DNA of 64,000 nucleotides from Lineolata rhizophorae. Its lineage: Eukaryota; Ascomycota; Dothideomycetes; Lineolatales; Lineolataceae. Position numbers and translations under genes: made by a program. Numbering within the stretch: the first letter of the stretch is position 1; each line of letters opens with the position of its first letter. The DNA lies in assembly GCA_010093515.1 (NCBI GenBank), contig MU001670.1, forward strand, positions 236,930 to 300,929, in the 5' to 3' direction. Positions 11,824-23,373 of this stretch are shown here, one piece after another. A model generated the notes under the pieces. It worked only from the letters and a program-made list of their open reading frames with translations. It did not search any database and had not been told where the DNA came from.

Positions 11824-14364
11824 TCAGCAGAGCAATATCTCCTCCAATTTGCACTCCTCTTCGTCGAGCCATTTCATTGCTTCTCCTTCCATCAACCCTT
11901 CAACATAGCACTCGCCAATAACTCGATAATGTTCTCCCTTCGGTCGGACCAGAACCGGAAACGTGCAACCGGGAACCACTAGGACTGTGTCTCCTCTACG
12001 AACCATCATCAAAGTGCTTCCAAGGTACCCGCGTTCTGTGGTGATGAGTGTACGTTCCAGCACTCGAGCCGATGCTCGCAACTTCGCAACGATATCTATT
12101 GCGTTGAATTCTGGCGCGGGTTTTCCGGGGAAGAAGCAGCGGAAGTTGCTTCCGAGAATGTTGAAGTCCCGTCTCGCTGTCCGCACCTCGTGGAAGATGT
12201 GGTACTCGCCCAGCTCCGGCATATTTCCGGCTCCAGCTTTCTGCAGTTCTTCCAACATTATTGGGGACGGGCTGCGGTCGTCAGACCACGGAATATCTAG
12301 GAGAGTTGAGCCAGGTTTATCTTCCATGCTCGGATCGGCATACATAGCGTGGAGGAGAATCGTCCGCTTCGACAGCGTGTCTGGATATGGGTACGCCTTG
12401 CACAACGGCTGTTGGAAAGGAATTTCGAACTCATGTTCATCTTTGAACACGCTGTTCAATCTCACTCGGCGTGTATTTTCCGCGGTGCCATCCACTACGT
12501 CGACTTTGGTAGCTTTGACGGCCAGAATATTTCCCTCTGTGAAGTTGAAAGAAGGCTTCCAATGTTCGGGGGTCTCGTAGTCGAAGTAGGATTTCCACGT
12601 GTCGTCGTTGTCGAGCGACAGCCACGGCTGAAGACACCCACTGGCTCTGCTAGATTCGCCATGAGCACCCCGCGCTCCAAATTCCTGCCCAAGGTCTATT
12701 GCCCATGATGGTAGACGAGAAAGTTCGGGCACTCCATTTTCAAATAGGAAATCCAAGCAACCCAGAGTTTGAGCAATGGCTTTTGAAAGATCGCAAAAGA
12801 CATCCCCCACGGGCTTTGAATAGTTTGGTTCAATTAACCGCGCGACCTCTGTGGGGAGAAGGCCGAGAAGGCCGTACACTCGGTCATGCGGGTCCGTGAC
12901 TTGGGCAGTACTTGCGCTCGCCAACGTCTTCCGGAGATGCAAGAACGGGTTGACAAGCATATTCCGGTAAGTGTCAGCACGCAGGACTAGTTGGAATATA
13001 TGAAGACCGACGACCTTGAGTCGCGCATACGTTGACAAAGTAAACCCATCCGTATCTGGGAATTTGTCGTTCTGCCTCTCCCAATAGAGGTGGAGGTTGA
13101 ACAGAATTTCTCGCAAGTGACCCCAAGAAAGTTGGCACGGGCCCAGATAGATTGTGCAGGGTGCTCCGCGAGATATCTCTTGCATGACCCAGAGCCTTTT
13201 CCAGTACGCTCGATCCATCAAGTCAATAATGGCGGGAAGGATCTGAGTGGCAAAATACAATCTGAAGAGCTCTGTGCGGTATTCTTCAGTGGAAGCACTT
13301 TCCCAATCGTCTGACCGCCCCGCGAGAAAATCTTGGATGGTTGATACTGTGGTTGCACTCTCCGTGTTGCCTGGGCCTAGCCAAATTGTGACGGAGCTGG
13401 CAATCTGGTAAACGGACAACATCCTGCTTACGGCATTCTCTTTCTCGTCAAGATCTGTCTGGTTGATACATAGGGCGTTAGCCCAAAGTTTCAACCCATT
13501 CACGAACTCCGGCCGCTTCCGGAGTGTCCTCAGAGCGGCTTCCAAGTTTGCCCCAACACTAACTTCCACTCCGTTCATTATAATTTTTTTGGTAGAGTTC
13601 GGATCTCCCCACGCATAGCTGAGCGCAGTGTAGTCACCCCATCGAAATCGTCGTTTTCCCGAGGTGTGGATCGAGTTCTTTTGTGAGCGCGACCACTCAT
13701 TCCAACGGTTAATCTTCTTTTGCAGTGGCAGCTGAGCTCTATCTAGGCCATTGCTGAACTCCGCATATTCTTCTGTGAAATCATCTAACGAGAAATAGTC
13801 GATCCGACATCGGACCGGCGAGTGGGAATCTTGAGAAGCAGCTGAGACCGCTGTTTTGCTCGATTGTGGCTCAAGTCCAAGTTCCGGTTCAAACGTTAAC
13901 AGCCGAATTTCGCCGGCGCTGAAATTAAGTGGCCGGTATGAAAAGTTGGACTTCCTGCTCGGCAAAATGGCCGCTGATGTCTGCGAAGATGTTGCTTCTA
14001 TGTGGAAGGTTTCCACTTTGGCAGGGTCTGCATATTTGAGTGGCCGACCGAGTACAGAGTTTTCGTTCGACTGAGTGTTTTGCAAAAGTATCTCTCGAAA
14101 GGTCGACCAGCGATCCGGATATCGTCCTTCAAATCCAAGAGATTTTCGCCAGGAAGACAGCTTTTGAGTCCTTCGACATTGCTCATCTCTGAACATTTGA
14201 ACATGTCGGAGCCAGTCTGACTCGAATAACGCGGAAAGCTTTCTACATGAGTTGGCGATATCGAAGCGTGACACGTTTCCAATCTTCTGAAACTGGCATC
14301 GGCAGGCAAAACTGATAGTTGCGCCGTATACAATAGCGCCAATTTCGAGCTTTTCCGACTGCAA
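11824..14364 (-). CDS. HET (heterokaryon incompatibility) domain protein
   Basis: HET domains act as cell-death effectors in fungal non-self recognition. The reading frame of about 846 codons carries the HET motifs in order: the entry segment LNFSAGEIRLLTFEP (about 146-160), YTALSYAWGD (245-254), LWANALCINQTD (293-304, with Ala where most members have Asp), VTIWLGPG (325-332) and YWKRLWVMQE (387-396). The 450 C-terminal residues resemble the variable tails of HET proteins. The first in-frame ATG is at 14196; the frame is open upstream from there to a TGA at 14383-14385, and beyond it continues in register as the ankyrin ORF. The HET ORF may therefore be the C-terminal part of one large kinase-ankyrin-HET protein, or a separate gene starting at 14196. 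No convincing intron that removes the TGA was found. Domain call firm, gene boundary uncertain. Confidence 0.85.
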   Translation of the reverse strand: MQSEKLEIGAIVYGATISFACRCQFQKIGNVSRFDIANSCRKLSALFESDWLRHVQMFRDEQCRRTQKLSSWRKSLGFEGRYPDRWSTFREILLQNTQSNENSVLGRPLKYADPAKVETFHIEATSSQTSAAILPSRKSNFSYRPLNFSAGEIRLLTFEPELGLEPQSSKTAVSAASQDSHSPVRCRIDYFSLDDFTEEYAEFSNGLDRAQLPLQKKINRWNEWSRSQKNSIHTSGKRRFRWGDYTALSYAWGDPNSTKKIIMNGVEVSVGANLEAALRTLRKRPEFVNGLKLWANALCINQTDLDEKENAVSRMLSVYQIASSVTIWLGPGNTESATTVSTIQDFLAGRSDDWESASTEEYRTELFRLYFATQILPAIIDLMDRAYWKRLWVMQEISRGAPCTIYLGPCQLSWGHLREILFNLHLYWERQNDKFPDTDGFTLSTYARLKVVGLHIFQLVLRADTYRNMLVNPFLHLRKTLASASTAQVTDPHDRVYGLLGLLPTEVARLIEPNYSKPVGDVFCDLSKAIAQTLGCLDFLFENGVPELSRLPSWAIDLGQEFGARGAHGESSRASGCLQPWLSLDNDDTWKSYFDYETPEHWKPSFNFTEGNILAVKATKVDVVDGTAENTRRVRLNSVFKDEHEFEIPFQQPLCKAYPYPDTLSKRTILLHAMYADPSMEDKPGSTLLDIPWSDDRSPSPIMLEELQKAGAGNMPELGEYHIFHEVRTARRDFNILGSNFRCFFPGKPAPEFNAIDIVAKLRASARVLERTLITTERGYLGSTLMMVRRGDTVLVVPGCTFPVLVRPKGEHYRVIGECYVEGLMEGEAMKWLDEEECKLEEILLC

Positions 14365-17300
14365 GAGATCAAAATGAAGTCTTCAAAACGATTCATCAAA
14401 TTCAACAACATCAAACCTCTGCTGGCTTTGCCGTATACTTTCTCGCAAACGAAGCGTTTCGAGGTATTTTCTAACGTCAGCCATTTCTCTCTCAGAACGG
14501 TCAAGATTGAGGATAAATTTGAAATCATCAGCCTGAACCGCATCCTCGTACCATTGCAAGAGTGTCGAGGGAAATTCCACTAAACGATGATTTAAAGGAA
14601 GATATTTTGGGTTCGGGTCTTGGGCGTACGAAGCGAGTTCAGACCGCACTTCGCCTAAATCAGTGCGCCCATCCCTCACTCCTTTCCGTGTTTCATCCAA
14701 AAGCCATTCAAAGGCAGCCGCCAGTTGAAACCTCATTGGCGTGGTAGCATCCATCGATCTGCAAAGTGGCAATAATCCCTTGATTTGATCCATATCGGTG
14801 CTGGTATCCGTATTTTTAGTGCGAATCTGATTTGGCCGTATCCAGTATTCAATCTGAGTTTGAAAGATTGGGTTTAGACTCTCCCTTATGATGGAACAAA
14901 CGAAGTAGAGATCAGCCATGTTCAGTGACGAGAGCATTCCATCCATTGAGCTAAGGATGGAAGTTTGCACTTGGACTTCTAGTCTTTCCATCTGGAAGAC
15001 CGAATGTGGTAATTTCATCATTTCTTGAATCAAAGGCTTCGCTTCATCCAGGGCTTCAAGGAGATTCGGCATAAGCTCCAAGTTGTTAGGCCAAACCGTT
15101 CGTTTGCCAAGGTAAAAAAGGATTGAGATGGATCTCCTCAATTTATCCGAGAACAATGGGTTGTGAGAGGAACCTTCAGCGTGAGTCAAGTTCTCAAATG
15201 TGCGCCAAGCTAACTGGATTGGTGTTTCGCCGGAATAGTCTACATCGGCGGCCGAGACTCCTGCGTTTATCAACGATGTCACGAAGATGTCGTTGTGCAT
15301 AGCTACACCTATTTGCAGAGCAGTTGAGCTCGCCGAAGTCTCTGCCGTCGCATTCAGCTGATTTGGGTCTTTGAAATGAGCCAGCAACATGTCCAGAACT
15401 GTACGCTGTTCAGGCGAGGATGGTCGGTTTGCGGCGGCAACATGCAAGACTGAGAATCCCAACCGACGGCTAGCCATAAAGACGAACCTCTCGGCGAGTC
15501 CATCAAGTGAGAGAATGAACTTACTTTAAGCGTTAGAACTAACGAAAGATGTAAAGACATTTCAAGTCAAAATTAAACATTACCTCGTGGTGGAAATGAG
15601 ATCATCATGTTGAATAGCGTACTCGGGCAGAAGTAGCCTGCCAAGCGGAGTCATTGAGGCCATTCCTTCTATTCTGACCCCAGCCCCAGCGGAAATGAGC
15701 CAGCGAGCTAAGTCGAAGTTTCCCCGCATTAATGCTATATCGAGAGCCGAAGCGCCGCGATTATCCGCAATGTCTGCAGGGACACCATGATCACGAAGAA
15801 CCTCCGCAAAACATATATCCCGGATCCTGAGGGAAGCTAAGACATGCATGTAACTCGCTTCGGCCCCTGTCAAACAATGGCTCGGGTCTCTTTTGCGGCG
15901 TAAATTTAGGGTGGCACCTTCGCTGACCAACAGTCCCATTACCTGTGGATTGCGACTGTACAGCGCATAATATAATGGCGTAATTCCCCCTTCATCCGCT
16001 GCATCAATCTCATCTTTGCAATAAAGATCTTCTAGCAAGAAGTTGACTGCATCGTAGTTGCCGCATCGTATAGCGTAGTTAAATGGGTTCAACATCCCAT
16101 AAACGGTTTTAACATTCCCGTCCAGAAATCCGTTCTGTCCAAGGAGCTGCAGGGTAGCTTTAAGAGCAGTTCTCCAACGGGCCTTGTGGTAGCAGAGCCT
16201 AGCAATATAATGATCCATCCCTATGGCCACTCGAGAGAATGCGGCGGAGTCGGTGAACGCGGTAAGTAAGACTCCGAGGAGCATAGGATCGTTTTCAAGA
16301 TTGTCCACTGCCCGATGCCAATTGAGAGGCAGACACTCTCCCGAAAAACTCCTCAAGATTTTACGGAGAACTGTAAATAGATATTCAAGGGCTTCGAAAA
16401 GATGCAGCTCGCAAGCAAGCTTTATTGGCCGGAAGAACAAACCATCCAAAAGAACGGAAATCCTTTTTCTTGGTTCATGATCTTCAATGACTCCACGGAA
16501 CGTCGCGCAGAAGAGGGACAGCGTGTGCATGTCGCGGTTTCCGATTGCGCGGAGAATGGTGTCACCTCGGAGTCTTCCATCAAGCAGGTATTGGAGATCA
16601 GGGCAAACAGATGTCCGGTCCAAATATGCGATGTCTCTCCAAGACACTAGCTCAAAATTCGCCCCACGCTCGAGCAATTTAGGAAGCAAAGACATCCCCG
16701 CGTTCAACGGAAATGACCGAAGCCAGTGCAAACCCGTTTCCCCGTGAACGCTGAAAATGGAAGCGTCGGCGCCTTTCGATAACAAAAAGTCGACGATCTC
16801 GTAGTGACCTCTTTCACACGCTAACAGAAGAGCCGTTTCATTCAAGTTATTGACTGCATTGATATTACAATGCTGATCGTTGACGAGTGAGCGGACTTCA
16901 TCTTGGAGTCCAAAGTATGCCGCTCCATGGAGAAGATCATTGCCGCTTCCCATGAGTTCTTCGATTCTTGACGTCGACTCTCGGTTTCGCTCACTTCGAC
17001 AACTCTCTGCGACTTGGTGCCGGGTCCAATTTATCCCATGCACGTGTGGCCTTTCTGGCAGTCTCGTTCCAGGTTCCTGGAGATGATCTAGCCATGGGCC
17101 TAGTTGGCCGGCGATACCATCAGTTAGAATTTCTGACTCGTTTGTTGATGTAAATTCTGTGCAGAATTCAATGTCCAACGCTTCAGAAATGGGCGGTAAG
17201 AGCGTATCGGCCAACTGTCGATCTGATCTTCTAACCCGCTTGATTTTGTGAAGTGTGTTCACAGCCTTCTCCGGCACGGCAGTGCATCCGATTCCAACGA

Positions 17301-17896
17301 GACGGCAATGAAATAAAGCCCAACAAACCGTGCTGAAATCATCAAGATCAATATCGAGATTACTGATAGTGCCCTGCAGGGCCGAACTATCCAAAATATC
17401 CTCCACAGAAAGCAGAAACTGAACGACGACGTCAAACGGCACCATGCGGAGAAGTCGTACGAGCTCGTAAGTCTAATTAAGGTAAGTTTAAATTTTCAAG
17501 CTATGTATATTTAATAAGGCTACTGGATTTAGATGGGGATGCTTACAGAGTCAAGACGCCGGAATGGTATAGAGACTTGAATATTACCGGCAAGTGAACC
17601 CTGCATGGGTCGACTAAAATAGTTCGTTAGCTCGGTTCCTTTATTGCTCGTCGCTAATACTTACTCTCTCTGGATGCTAGTACGACGAGGTTGCAAAAGA
17701 TGGAGCATCTGGTTCAAATCCCTTCTTCTCGGCGGTACACGAACTGCACAAGCAAAAAGGCCATGCAGAAGCTTGAATTCATCGGTATCAAGCGCCCCAA
17801 CCACATCCTCAATCATGAGAGGAATGAACCTGTATAGATAAGGCAACGTAAGGATGTGCTTTACGTCTTCATTTCGGGCTTTAGTCTCTAGCGGTA

Positions 17897-17945
17897 ACGT
17901 AATCCACAAGCGAGTGGCATTCCCAAGCGAGTGGCACTCCCACCA
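17897..17945. repeat. Left terminal inverted repeat of Fot1-type element
   Basis: Starts acgtaatccacaagcgagtg immediately after a TA and ends near cactcccacca. It matches the reverse complement of 19655-19703 with a single mismatch. Confidence 0.9.
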
Positions 17946-18002
17946 GCATCTTCATCAGCAAAATGCCAATATCTCAACCAAAACTCATCGGATTCGAGCG
18001 TC

Positions 18003-19608
18003 TTAAGCATCATTTGAAGCTCCAGCAGCTTGGGAACCAGCCTGACATGTCCGACTGTTGTGTCCTTCAATGCCACAGTGACCACATCGCCTTCTTTTGG
18101 TGGTGACGCCCACCGCGATGGGTGCATCCACCAGCATTTCTTGCTGCAATTGAGCCTCAATGGCAGGATGATCGACCAATTCCCTTCCTTCTAGCATGCT
18201 GAGAGGTCTCTGAGTGCTGATATGCTTCCTCTTGCGCTGCCGACGTCTTGAGAGCATGTCATTTGCCTCTCGGAGATGGCGGAGCTCCTCCGCCACCAGC
18301 ACCGTCAACTTGGCCTGCTCCTCTTGGCCCTTTCTCAATTGATCCAGAGCATCCAGAATGGGTGTTGGAGAGCTATCTTGATGTCTTTCAATCCGTTTCT
18401 TGATCAGCTGTGTCTGACAGTCGAATTCCTGGTGGTTGTGGGNNNNNNNNNNNNNNNNNNNNNNNNNNNNNNNNNNNNNNNNNNNNNNNNNNNNNNNNNN
18501 NNNNNNNNNNNNNNNNNNNNNNNNNNNNNNNNNNNNNNNNNNNNNNNNNNNNNNNNNNNNNNNNNNNNNNNNNNNNNNNNNNNNNNNNNNNNNNNNNNNN
18601 NNNNNNNNNNNNNNNNNNNNNNNNNNNNNNNNNNNNNNNNNNNNNNNNNNNNNNNNNNNNNNNNNNNNNNNNNNNNNNNNNNNNNNNNNNNNNNNNNNNN
18701 NNNNNNNNNNNNNNNNNNNNNNNNNNNNNNNNNNNNNNNNNNNNNNNNNNNNNNNNNNNNNNNNNNNNNNNNNNNNNNNNNNNNNNNNNNNNNNNNNNNN
18801 NNNNNNNNNNNNNNNNNNNNNNNNNNNNNNNNNNNNNNNNNNNNNNNNNNNNNNNNNNNNNNNNNNNNNNNNNNNNNNNNNNNNNNNNNNNNNNNNNNNN
18901 NNNNNNNNNNNNNNNNNNNNNNNNNNNNNNNNNNNNNNNNNNNNNNNNNNNNNNNNNNNNNNNNNNNNNNNNNNNNNNNNNNNNNNNNNNNNNNNNNNNN
19001 NNNNNNNNNNNNNNNNNNNNNNNNNNNNNNNNNNNNNNNNNNNNNNNNNNNNNNNNNNNNNNNNNNNNNNNNNNNNNNNNNNNNNNNNNNNNNNNNNNNN
19101 NNNNNNNNNNNNNNNNNNNNNNNNNNNNNNNNNNNNNNNNNNNNNNNNNNNNNNNNNNNNNNNNNNNNNNNNNNNNNNNNNNNNNNNNNNNNNNNNNNNN
19201 NNNNNNNNNNNNNNNNNNNNNNNNNNNNNNNNNNNNNNNNNNNNNNNNNNNNNNNNNNNNNNNNNNNNNNNNNNNNNNNNNNNNNNNNNNNNNNNNNNNN
19301 NNNNNNNNNNNNNNNNNNNNNNNNNNNNNNNNNNNNNNNNNNTCTCCCACATCAGAGACTCCCACCAGGTATCCTCTTGCATCCATGTCTAGTATCCTCT
19401 TCTCAATCACCTCCTCTTCAATTGGGCTCAGTTTTCGAGAGTTGGGGATGGTGTCGCGTCGAGAAGTGGTTCCGGCCATTCTGCGCTTGACGGTGTTGTA
19501 GGAGACTGAAAACGCGTCAGTGGCTGCTTTTTTGGATGGAAACTGACTGCTTCTGATGGCTTCAATAGCCAAATTGACTCTGGCTTCATATGAGAGCTCC
19601 CCAGCCAT
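18003..19608 (-). CDS. Pogo/Fot1-like transposase, middle unsequenced
   Basis: Cut-and-paste transposase. The N terminus from the ATG at 19608 has a psq-type helix-turn-helix (MAGELSYEARVNLAIEAI, then KKAATDAFSVSYNTVKRRMAG) followed by a CENP-B-like segment (RKLSPIEEEVIEKRILDMDARG). The C terminus, up to the stop at 18003, has a coiled, basic segment (LRHLREANDMLSRRRQRKRKH) and ends with a CCHC zinc knuckle, CGHCGIEGHNSRTC, typical of fungal Fot1/pogo transposases. The DDE catalytic core falls in the 900-N gap, so whether the enzyme is intact cannot be judged. The reading frame agrees on both sides of the gap. Confidence 0.8.
18443..19342. other. Assembly gap, exactly 900 N
   Basis: A run of 900 N lies entirely inside the transposon. 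Collapse or masking of a multicopy repeat during assembly is the likely reason. The true length of the missing part is unknown. Confidence 0.98.
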
Positions 19609-19654
19609 GGGTGGTTGAGAAAATTGAGGTGTAGGGTGGATGGACGAGTCAGGT

Positions 19655-19703
19655 TGGTGGGAGTGCCACTCGCTTGGGAATGCTACTCGCTTGTGGATTA
19701 CGT
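19655..19703. repeat. Right terminal inverted repeat of Fot1-type element
   Basis: Reverse complement of the left repeat except for one base (gagtagcat in place of gagtggcat). It is followed directly by the TA target-site copy at 19704-19705. Confidence 0.9.
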
Positions 19704-20543
19704 TAAATCAAAAGCCGAAAATGGATCTTTGTGGACAAAGATCTTCCACATCAAGAGTCCCAGCGGGAAGATGTCTGCTAGAAAAATCCAGTCCGTTCTG
19801 AGCTCCTCCCTACGGGTTTCCAGTGCGCACCATGGTTCGGAATATGGTCTGACAGATACTTTCCTTGGTCGGTTCGAGCTCGATATTACCACACTCTTAC
19901 TAAAGCCTGTCAACTTAGCCAAATATTCTCGCTCACCATGGCGAGATATTAGAACATGTGACGGATTGAGGTCTCCATGTGCAATGCCATGTGCATGAAG
20001 AAACTCTAACCCAGAACAAATGTCATAGCAAAGAGCTTTTCGAGTTGTCCATGAAACATCTTTGACACAGTCTTGAAACTCGTCAAGATTACCGAACATG
20101 GCTCGCTCCATGACAAGAATGGGTCGGATTTCCAGCGGTTCATGGGAATGAACACCCCACGTGATTCTTTCCAAAGTAGTCAAGTTTTCATGAGAGACAA
20201 CTGCGGAACAAGAGAGAAAGTTAATTTGCTTTTGCAAATCGCCCAACGGTGGGTCGTTTGGTGAAGCCACTCCCTTGCTTGACAAGCTCCTTTTGAACAC
20301 TTTGAGCACTTGGCTCTGTCCAGCTTCCCCCTTTAAGATATTTTGTCGTACAGAAAACGATGAGTTCGGCTCGTCCGATAGCAATGGGAGATTTCTAACA
20401 GGATTCAATTCATCGTCCAAAACAATCTCCGGTACCTGCGTGAGAAAGGTGACATATTTAAGCAAGTCGTTCTCTGCCTCTTGCCATGACCGAGCATGGG
20501 GATCCGACCGCGCGTCTCCGCCTATCGACGATGCGTCCGCCAT

Positions 20544-21407
20544 GAGGAGGATTCAGCGACTTTGGTTGATCATGAAAAAATCTCATCAGCGCGACAGGAA
20601 GAAACTCACGACTGCGCGCGAGCATCAAGCTGAAAACATAAGATGTTGGGACTTCATGTTGAGTTGGTCTTCAGCACGATATGTGGTAGATTTAAGCCAC
20701 CGCACAGGCCACAGGCACTAGGAAACTTGGTCACGTGCATCATTCTAAGGTGTGGCTTAGCTTCATTCGATTTAGAACATTTGTTGTCCCTGTGAAGGAC
20801 CAATATTCAGCTATTGGAGAGTCCATTGATCTGGCTTAAGTTATGTCAAAATAAATTCTGTGAAATACGTTGAGAGTGGGCTACGTTCGTCTGGTCGGCG
20901 TTGAGAAGCAAGTCCTCGACGATCTCGGATATTCCGGTTCTCTAGTTACGCCCTTGCAAGGATTTATATTGGCCATTTGCATAATTCGCTTTGGAAATAT
21001 GATTCATTTACGTAATACCGAGGATCATAGCGCTCTTCACACTTCCACTTCCATGTATAATAAGGACCACGAGCGCGGCGAGAAGCAGCTAGGCTATGGC
21101 AAATACCACCAACAGAACATCGCCTATATTGAGCTTTTTGCTCTATCAGAGTTTTTATAATATACTTTTACTAATAGTGTAGAAGAGAACTGCCCGCATG
21201 AGCTGAACAAATCGATGTTCACCCTAGTCTGAGCCACCCTGGCAATTACCAATCGTTCCGATATGGACGTCCCGTTCAACCGGGGAGAGCCGCTATTTAT
21301 TTTCGCCTATATTGCGACTGAGGTCTATATAAGAAAAGTAATCGGCATGTCCTTCGCCCGCGCACGAGTCTATTGCGACATCATTGAGAAGGCGTCCTTC
21401 TGCTACG
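20544..21407. other. Divergent promoter region, kinase-ankyrin and GMC genes
   Basis: About 0.86 kb of AT-rich non-coding DNA between two genes transcribed away from each other. Short ORFs here have no recognisable similarity. No specific regulatory motif was identified. Confidence 0.4.
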
Positions 21408-23373
21408 ATGCTTGGACTAGTGACCTTAGCGTCTAGCCATGGCACGTCCTGCCTCATTCTGTTTAATGCAATCTTGTCATTGACCATTCTAATTTTGCCT
21501 GTGGTATCGCAACCGTTTTCCAATGTTTCTGGGCCTTTTAGGAACTGTAGCACAACAGCAGATGCCTTTAATTTTGTAAGCGGCTAAGTCCCCGCCACAC
21601 CCTATTTGCCCCGTACCAAGTCATGTGCTAAGCTCATTTTAGATAATTGTAGGCGGTGGAACTGCCGGCCTGGCACTTGCGTCGCGCCTAAGCAAGAATT
21701 TCCCTCAAAAATGCATTCTTGTTATTGAAGCTGGACCGAATGGGCAATATGATCCGGACATCTACATCCCTGGCCGTCGAGGGTCCACTTTCGGCTCCGT
21801 TTACGATTGGAACTTTACGACCGTCCCTCAGCCTGGGGCAAATAATCGCAAGCTACCCCAAACGCGCGGTAAAATACTCGGGGGTAGTTCAGCCATAAAT
21901 TTCATGAGCTGGGACCGTGCTGGTATGGCCGAGTACGACGCTTGGGAAGATCTCGGCAATCCCGGCTGGAATTTTAACAACATGTTTTCTGCCATGCTCA
22001 AGGCAGAACATTATCACATCGGGACTGGAATAGGGATGTATGGTGTTACCGGTGTTGGGTATGGTGGACCCGTTCAGATTGTGGTCAATCACTGGGTCCC
22101 CGAGCAGCAGAAATCGTTCATGCCGGCACTTGACAACCTAGGCATCCACGAGTGGATCGACTCCCTTGGCGGGAATGCCGTGGGAAGTAGTTACCAGCCG
22201 AGCAGTATTCGACCGAGCAACTGGACTAGAAGCTACAGCACAGAGTATCTTCCACTTGCCGGTGGTAACTTGGTTTTGATGCTGGACACCCGGGTCGTGA
22301 AGATCAATTTTAACAATGGAAACCACGAGCTTACGGCAACCGGCGTTACATTAGCAAATGGTACCATCATCAGTGCTGAGAACGAAGTGATACTATCCGC
22401 TGGGACCTTTCAATCGCCTGGACTTCTTGAGCTTTCTGGAGTTGGTGATCCATCTATTCTCTCAAGGGCGGGAATATCGCCTCGACTAAACATGTCCGGT
22501 GTAGGCGAAAACTTGCAAGACCACATCAGAATTCAAAATACGTATCAACTCAAGCAAGGGTACAACTCATCGGATATATTTCGCTACAACTCTTCATATG
22601 CGGAGGGACAGATGTCTCTGTACGAGGCTGGAAATATTTCGCACTACGACTACACAGGAAGTGTATATGCCTTTGCGAATTGGGATATGGTTCAAGGCGC
22701 TCCGGCCGAGGAGCTTCTGAATCTCGCAAAACGGGCAGCAGCAGCAAAGAACGACTCCATATCCGCAAAAAAGGTTGAATTCTTGACTGACCTGGATGCC
22801 AAGCGGGAAGTGCCCCAGCTCGAGGTCATTTTTTCGGACGGCTACACTGGAGCAGAGGGGTACCCAGCTAAAGGGGCCGCGCTCTATGGCGAGAATTTCT
22901 TCGCTCTTATAGGCGCCATAGAGCATCCCTTTTCGCGGGGCTCTGTACACATCGATCCTTCTGAACCGCTCTCACAGCCTATCATCGATCCAAACTATCT
23001 CGCCCATGAGTACGACGTTGCGGCTGCAGTTGCGGCGACAAAATATCTCCGAAGACTAGCAAATACGGAGCCACTCAAAAATGTTTGGACCTCGGAATAC
23101 GAGCCGGGCAATGACGTGCAATCAGATCAGGAGTGGACAGAATTTGTCAAGAACAATGTGCTCACTATATACCACCCGGTGGGAACGTGTGCGATGTTGC
23201 CAAGAGAAGCCCGTGGAGTGGTGAGTCCAGAGTTGAAGGTGTATGGAACACATAACTTGAGGGTTGTAGATGCGAGTATAATTCCGCTGTTGATAAGCGC
23301 CCATATTCAGACTGCTGTATACGGAATTGCAGAGAGGGCGGCAGAGATGATTGTGGACGACTGGGACTCCTAA
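21408..23373 (+). CDS. GMC-family oxidoreductase, probably secreted
   Basis: FAD-dependent glucose-methanol-choline oxidoreductase, of the aryl-alcohol oxidase/choline dehydrogenase type. Two exons, 21408-21575 and 21643-23373, give 632 aa; the 67-nt intron sits just before the dinucleotide-binding motif IIVGGGTAGLALASRLS. Exon 1 holds a hydrophobic stretch (SCLILFNAILSLTILILPVVS), a plausible signal peptide or anchor. The GMC signatures are KILGGSSAINFMSWDRAG (signature 1) and GTFQSPGLLELSGVGD (signature 2). The C-terminal catalytic region has IYHPVGTCAM and ends with ISAHIQTAVYGIAERAAEMI, where the His is the expected active-site base. About ten N-glycosylation sequons fit secretion. The substrate cannot be read from sequence. 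It is divergent from the kinase-ankyrin gene. Confidence 0.93.

Larger units (their letters stand above)
17897..19703 (-). mobile_element. Fot1/pogo-type DNA transposon (Tc1/mariner superfamily)
   Basis: Terminal inverted repeats of about 49 bp (17897-17945 and 19655-19703) begin acgtaatccacaag and differ at one position. The element is flanked by TA on both sides (17895-17896 and 19704-19705), the target duplication of this superfamily. Each TIR holds two copies of an aagcgagtggca(t/c)tccca subrepeat. Total length is 1807 bases as assembled, including 900 N. It encodes a pogo/Fot1-like transposase on the minus strand. The near-identical TIRs and intact duplication point to a recent insertion, and the host reading frame continues across the empty site. 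Confidence 0.92.
14383..20543 (-). pseudogene. Kinase-like/ankyrin-repeat gene split by a transposon
   Basis: From the ATG at 20543 the frame encodes a protein-kinase fold (about residues 64-300). It breaks at 19704, where a Fot1-type element occupies 17897-19703, and resumes at 17894 in the same frame if one TA copy is kept. Further exons by my model: to 17665, 17613-17547, 17472-15584 and 15523-14383, all with GT-AG introns of 51-74 nt and consistent phase, about 1388 aa for the uninterrupted allele. The kinase has HGDLNP in the catalytic loop but LTGF where DFG belongs, and no clear APE motif, so it may be a pseudokinase. Ankyrin-like repeats follow (LLHGAAYFGLQDEVRSLV, ETALLLACERGHYEIVDFLL, GITPLYYALYSRNPQVMGLL, SALDIALMRGNFDLARWLI, FSVLHVAAANRP). 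It lies directly upstream of, and in frame with, the HET ORF, and is divergent from the GMC oxidoreductase gene. As assembled, the gene cannot make its full product. Confidence 0.75.

Noticed and set aside
17711-17722. ggttcaaatccc, a tRNA B-box-like word
   Set aside because: It lies inside the kinase-ankyrin coding exon with no A-box and no cloverleaf around it.
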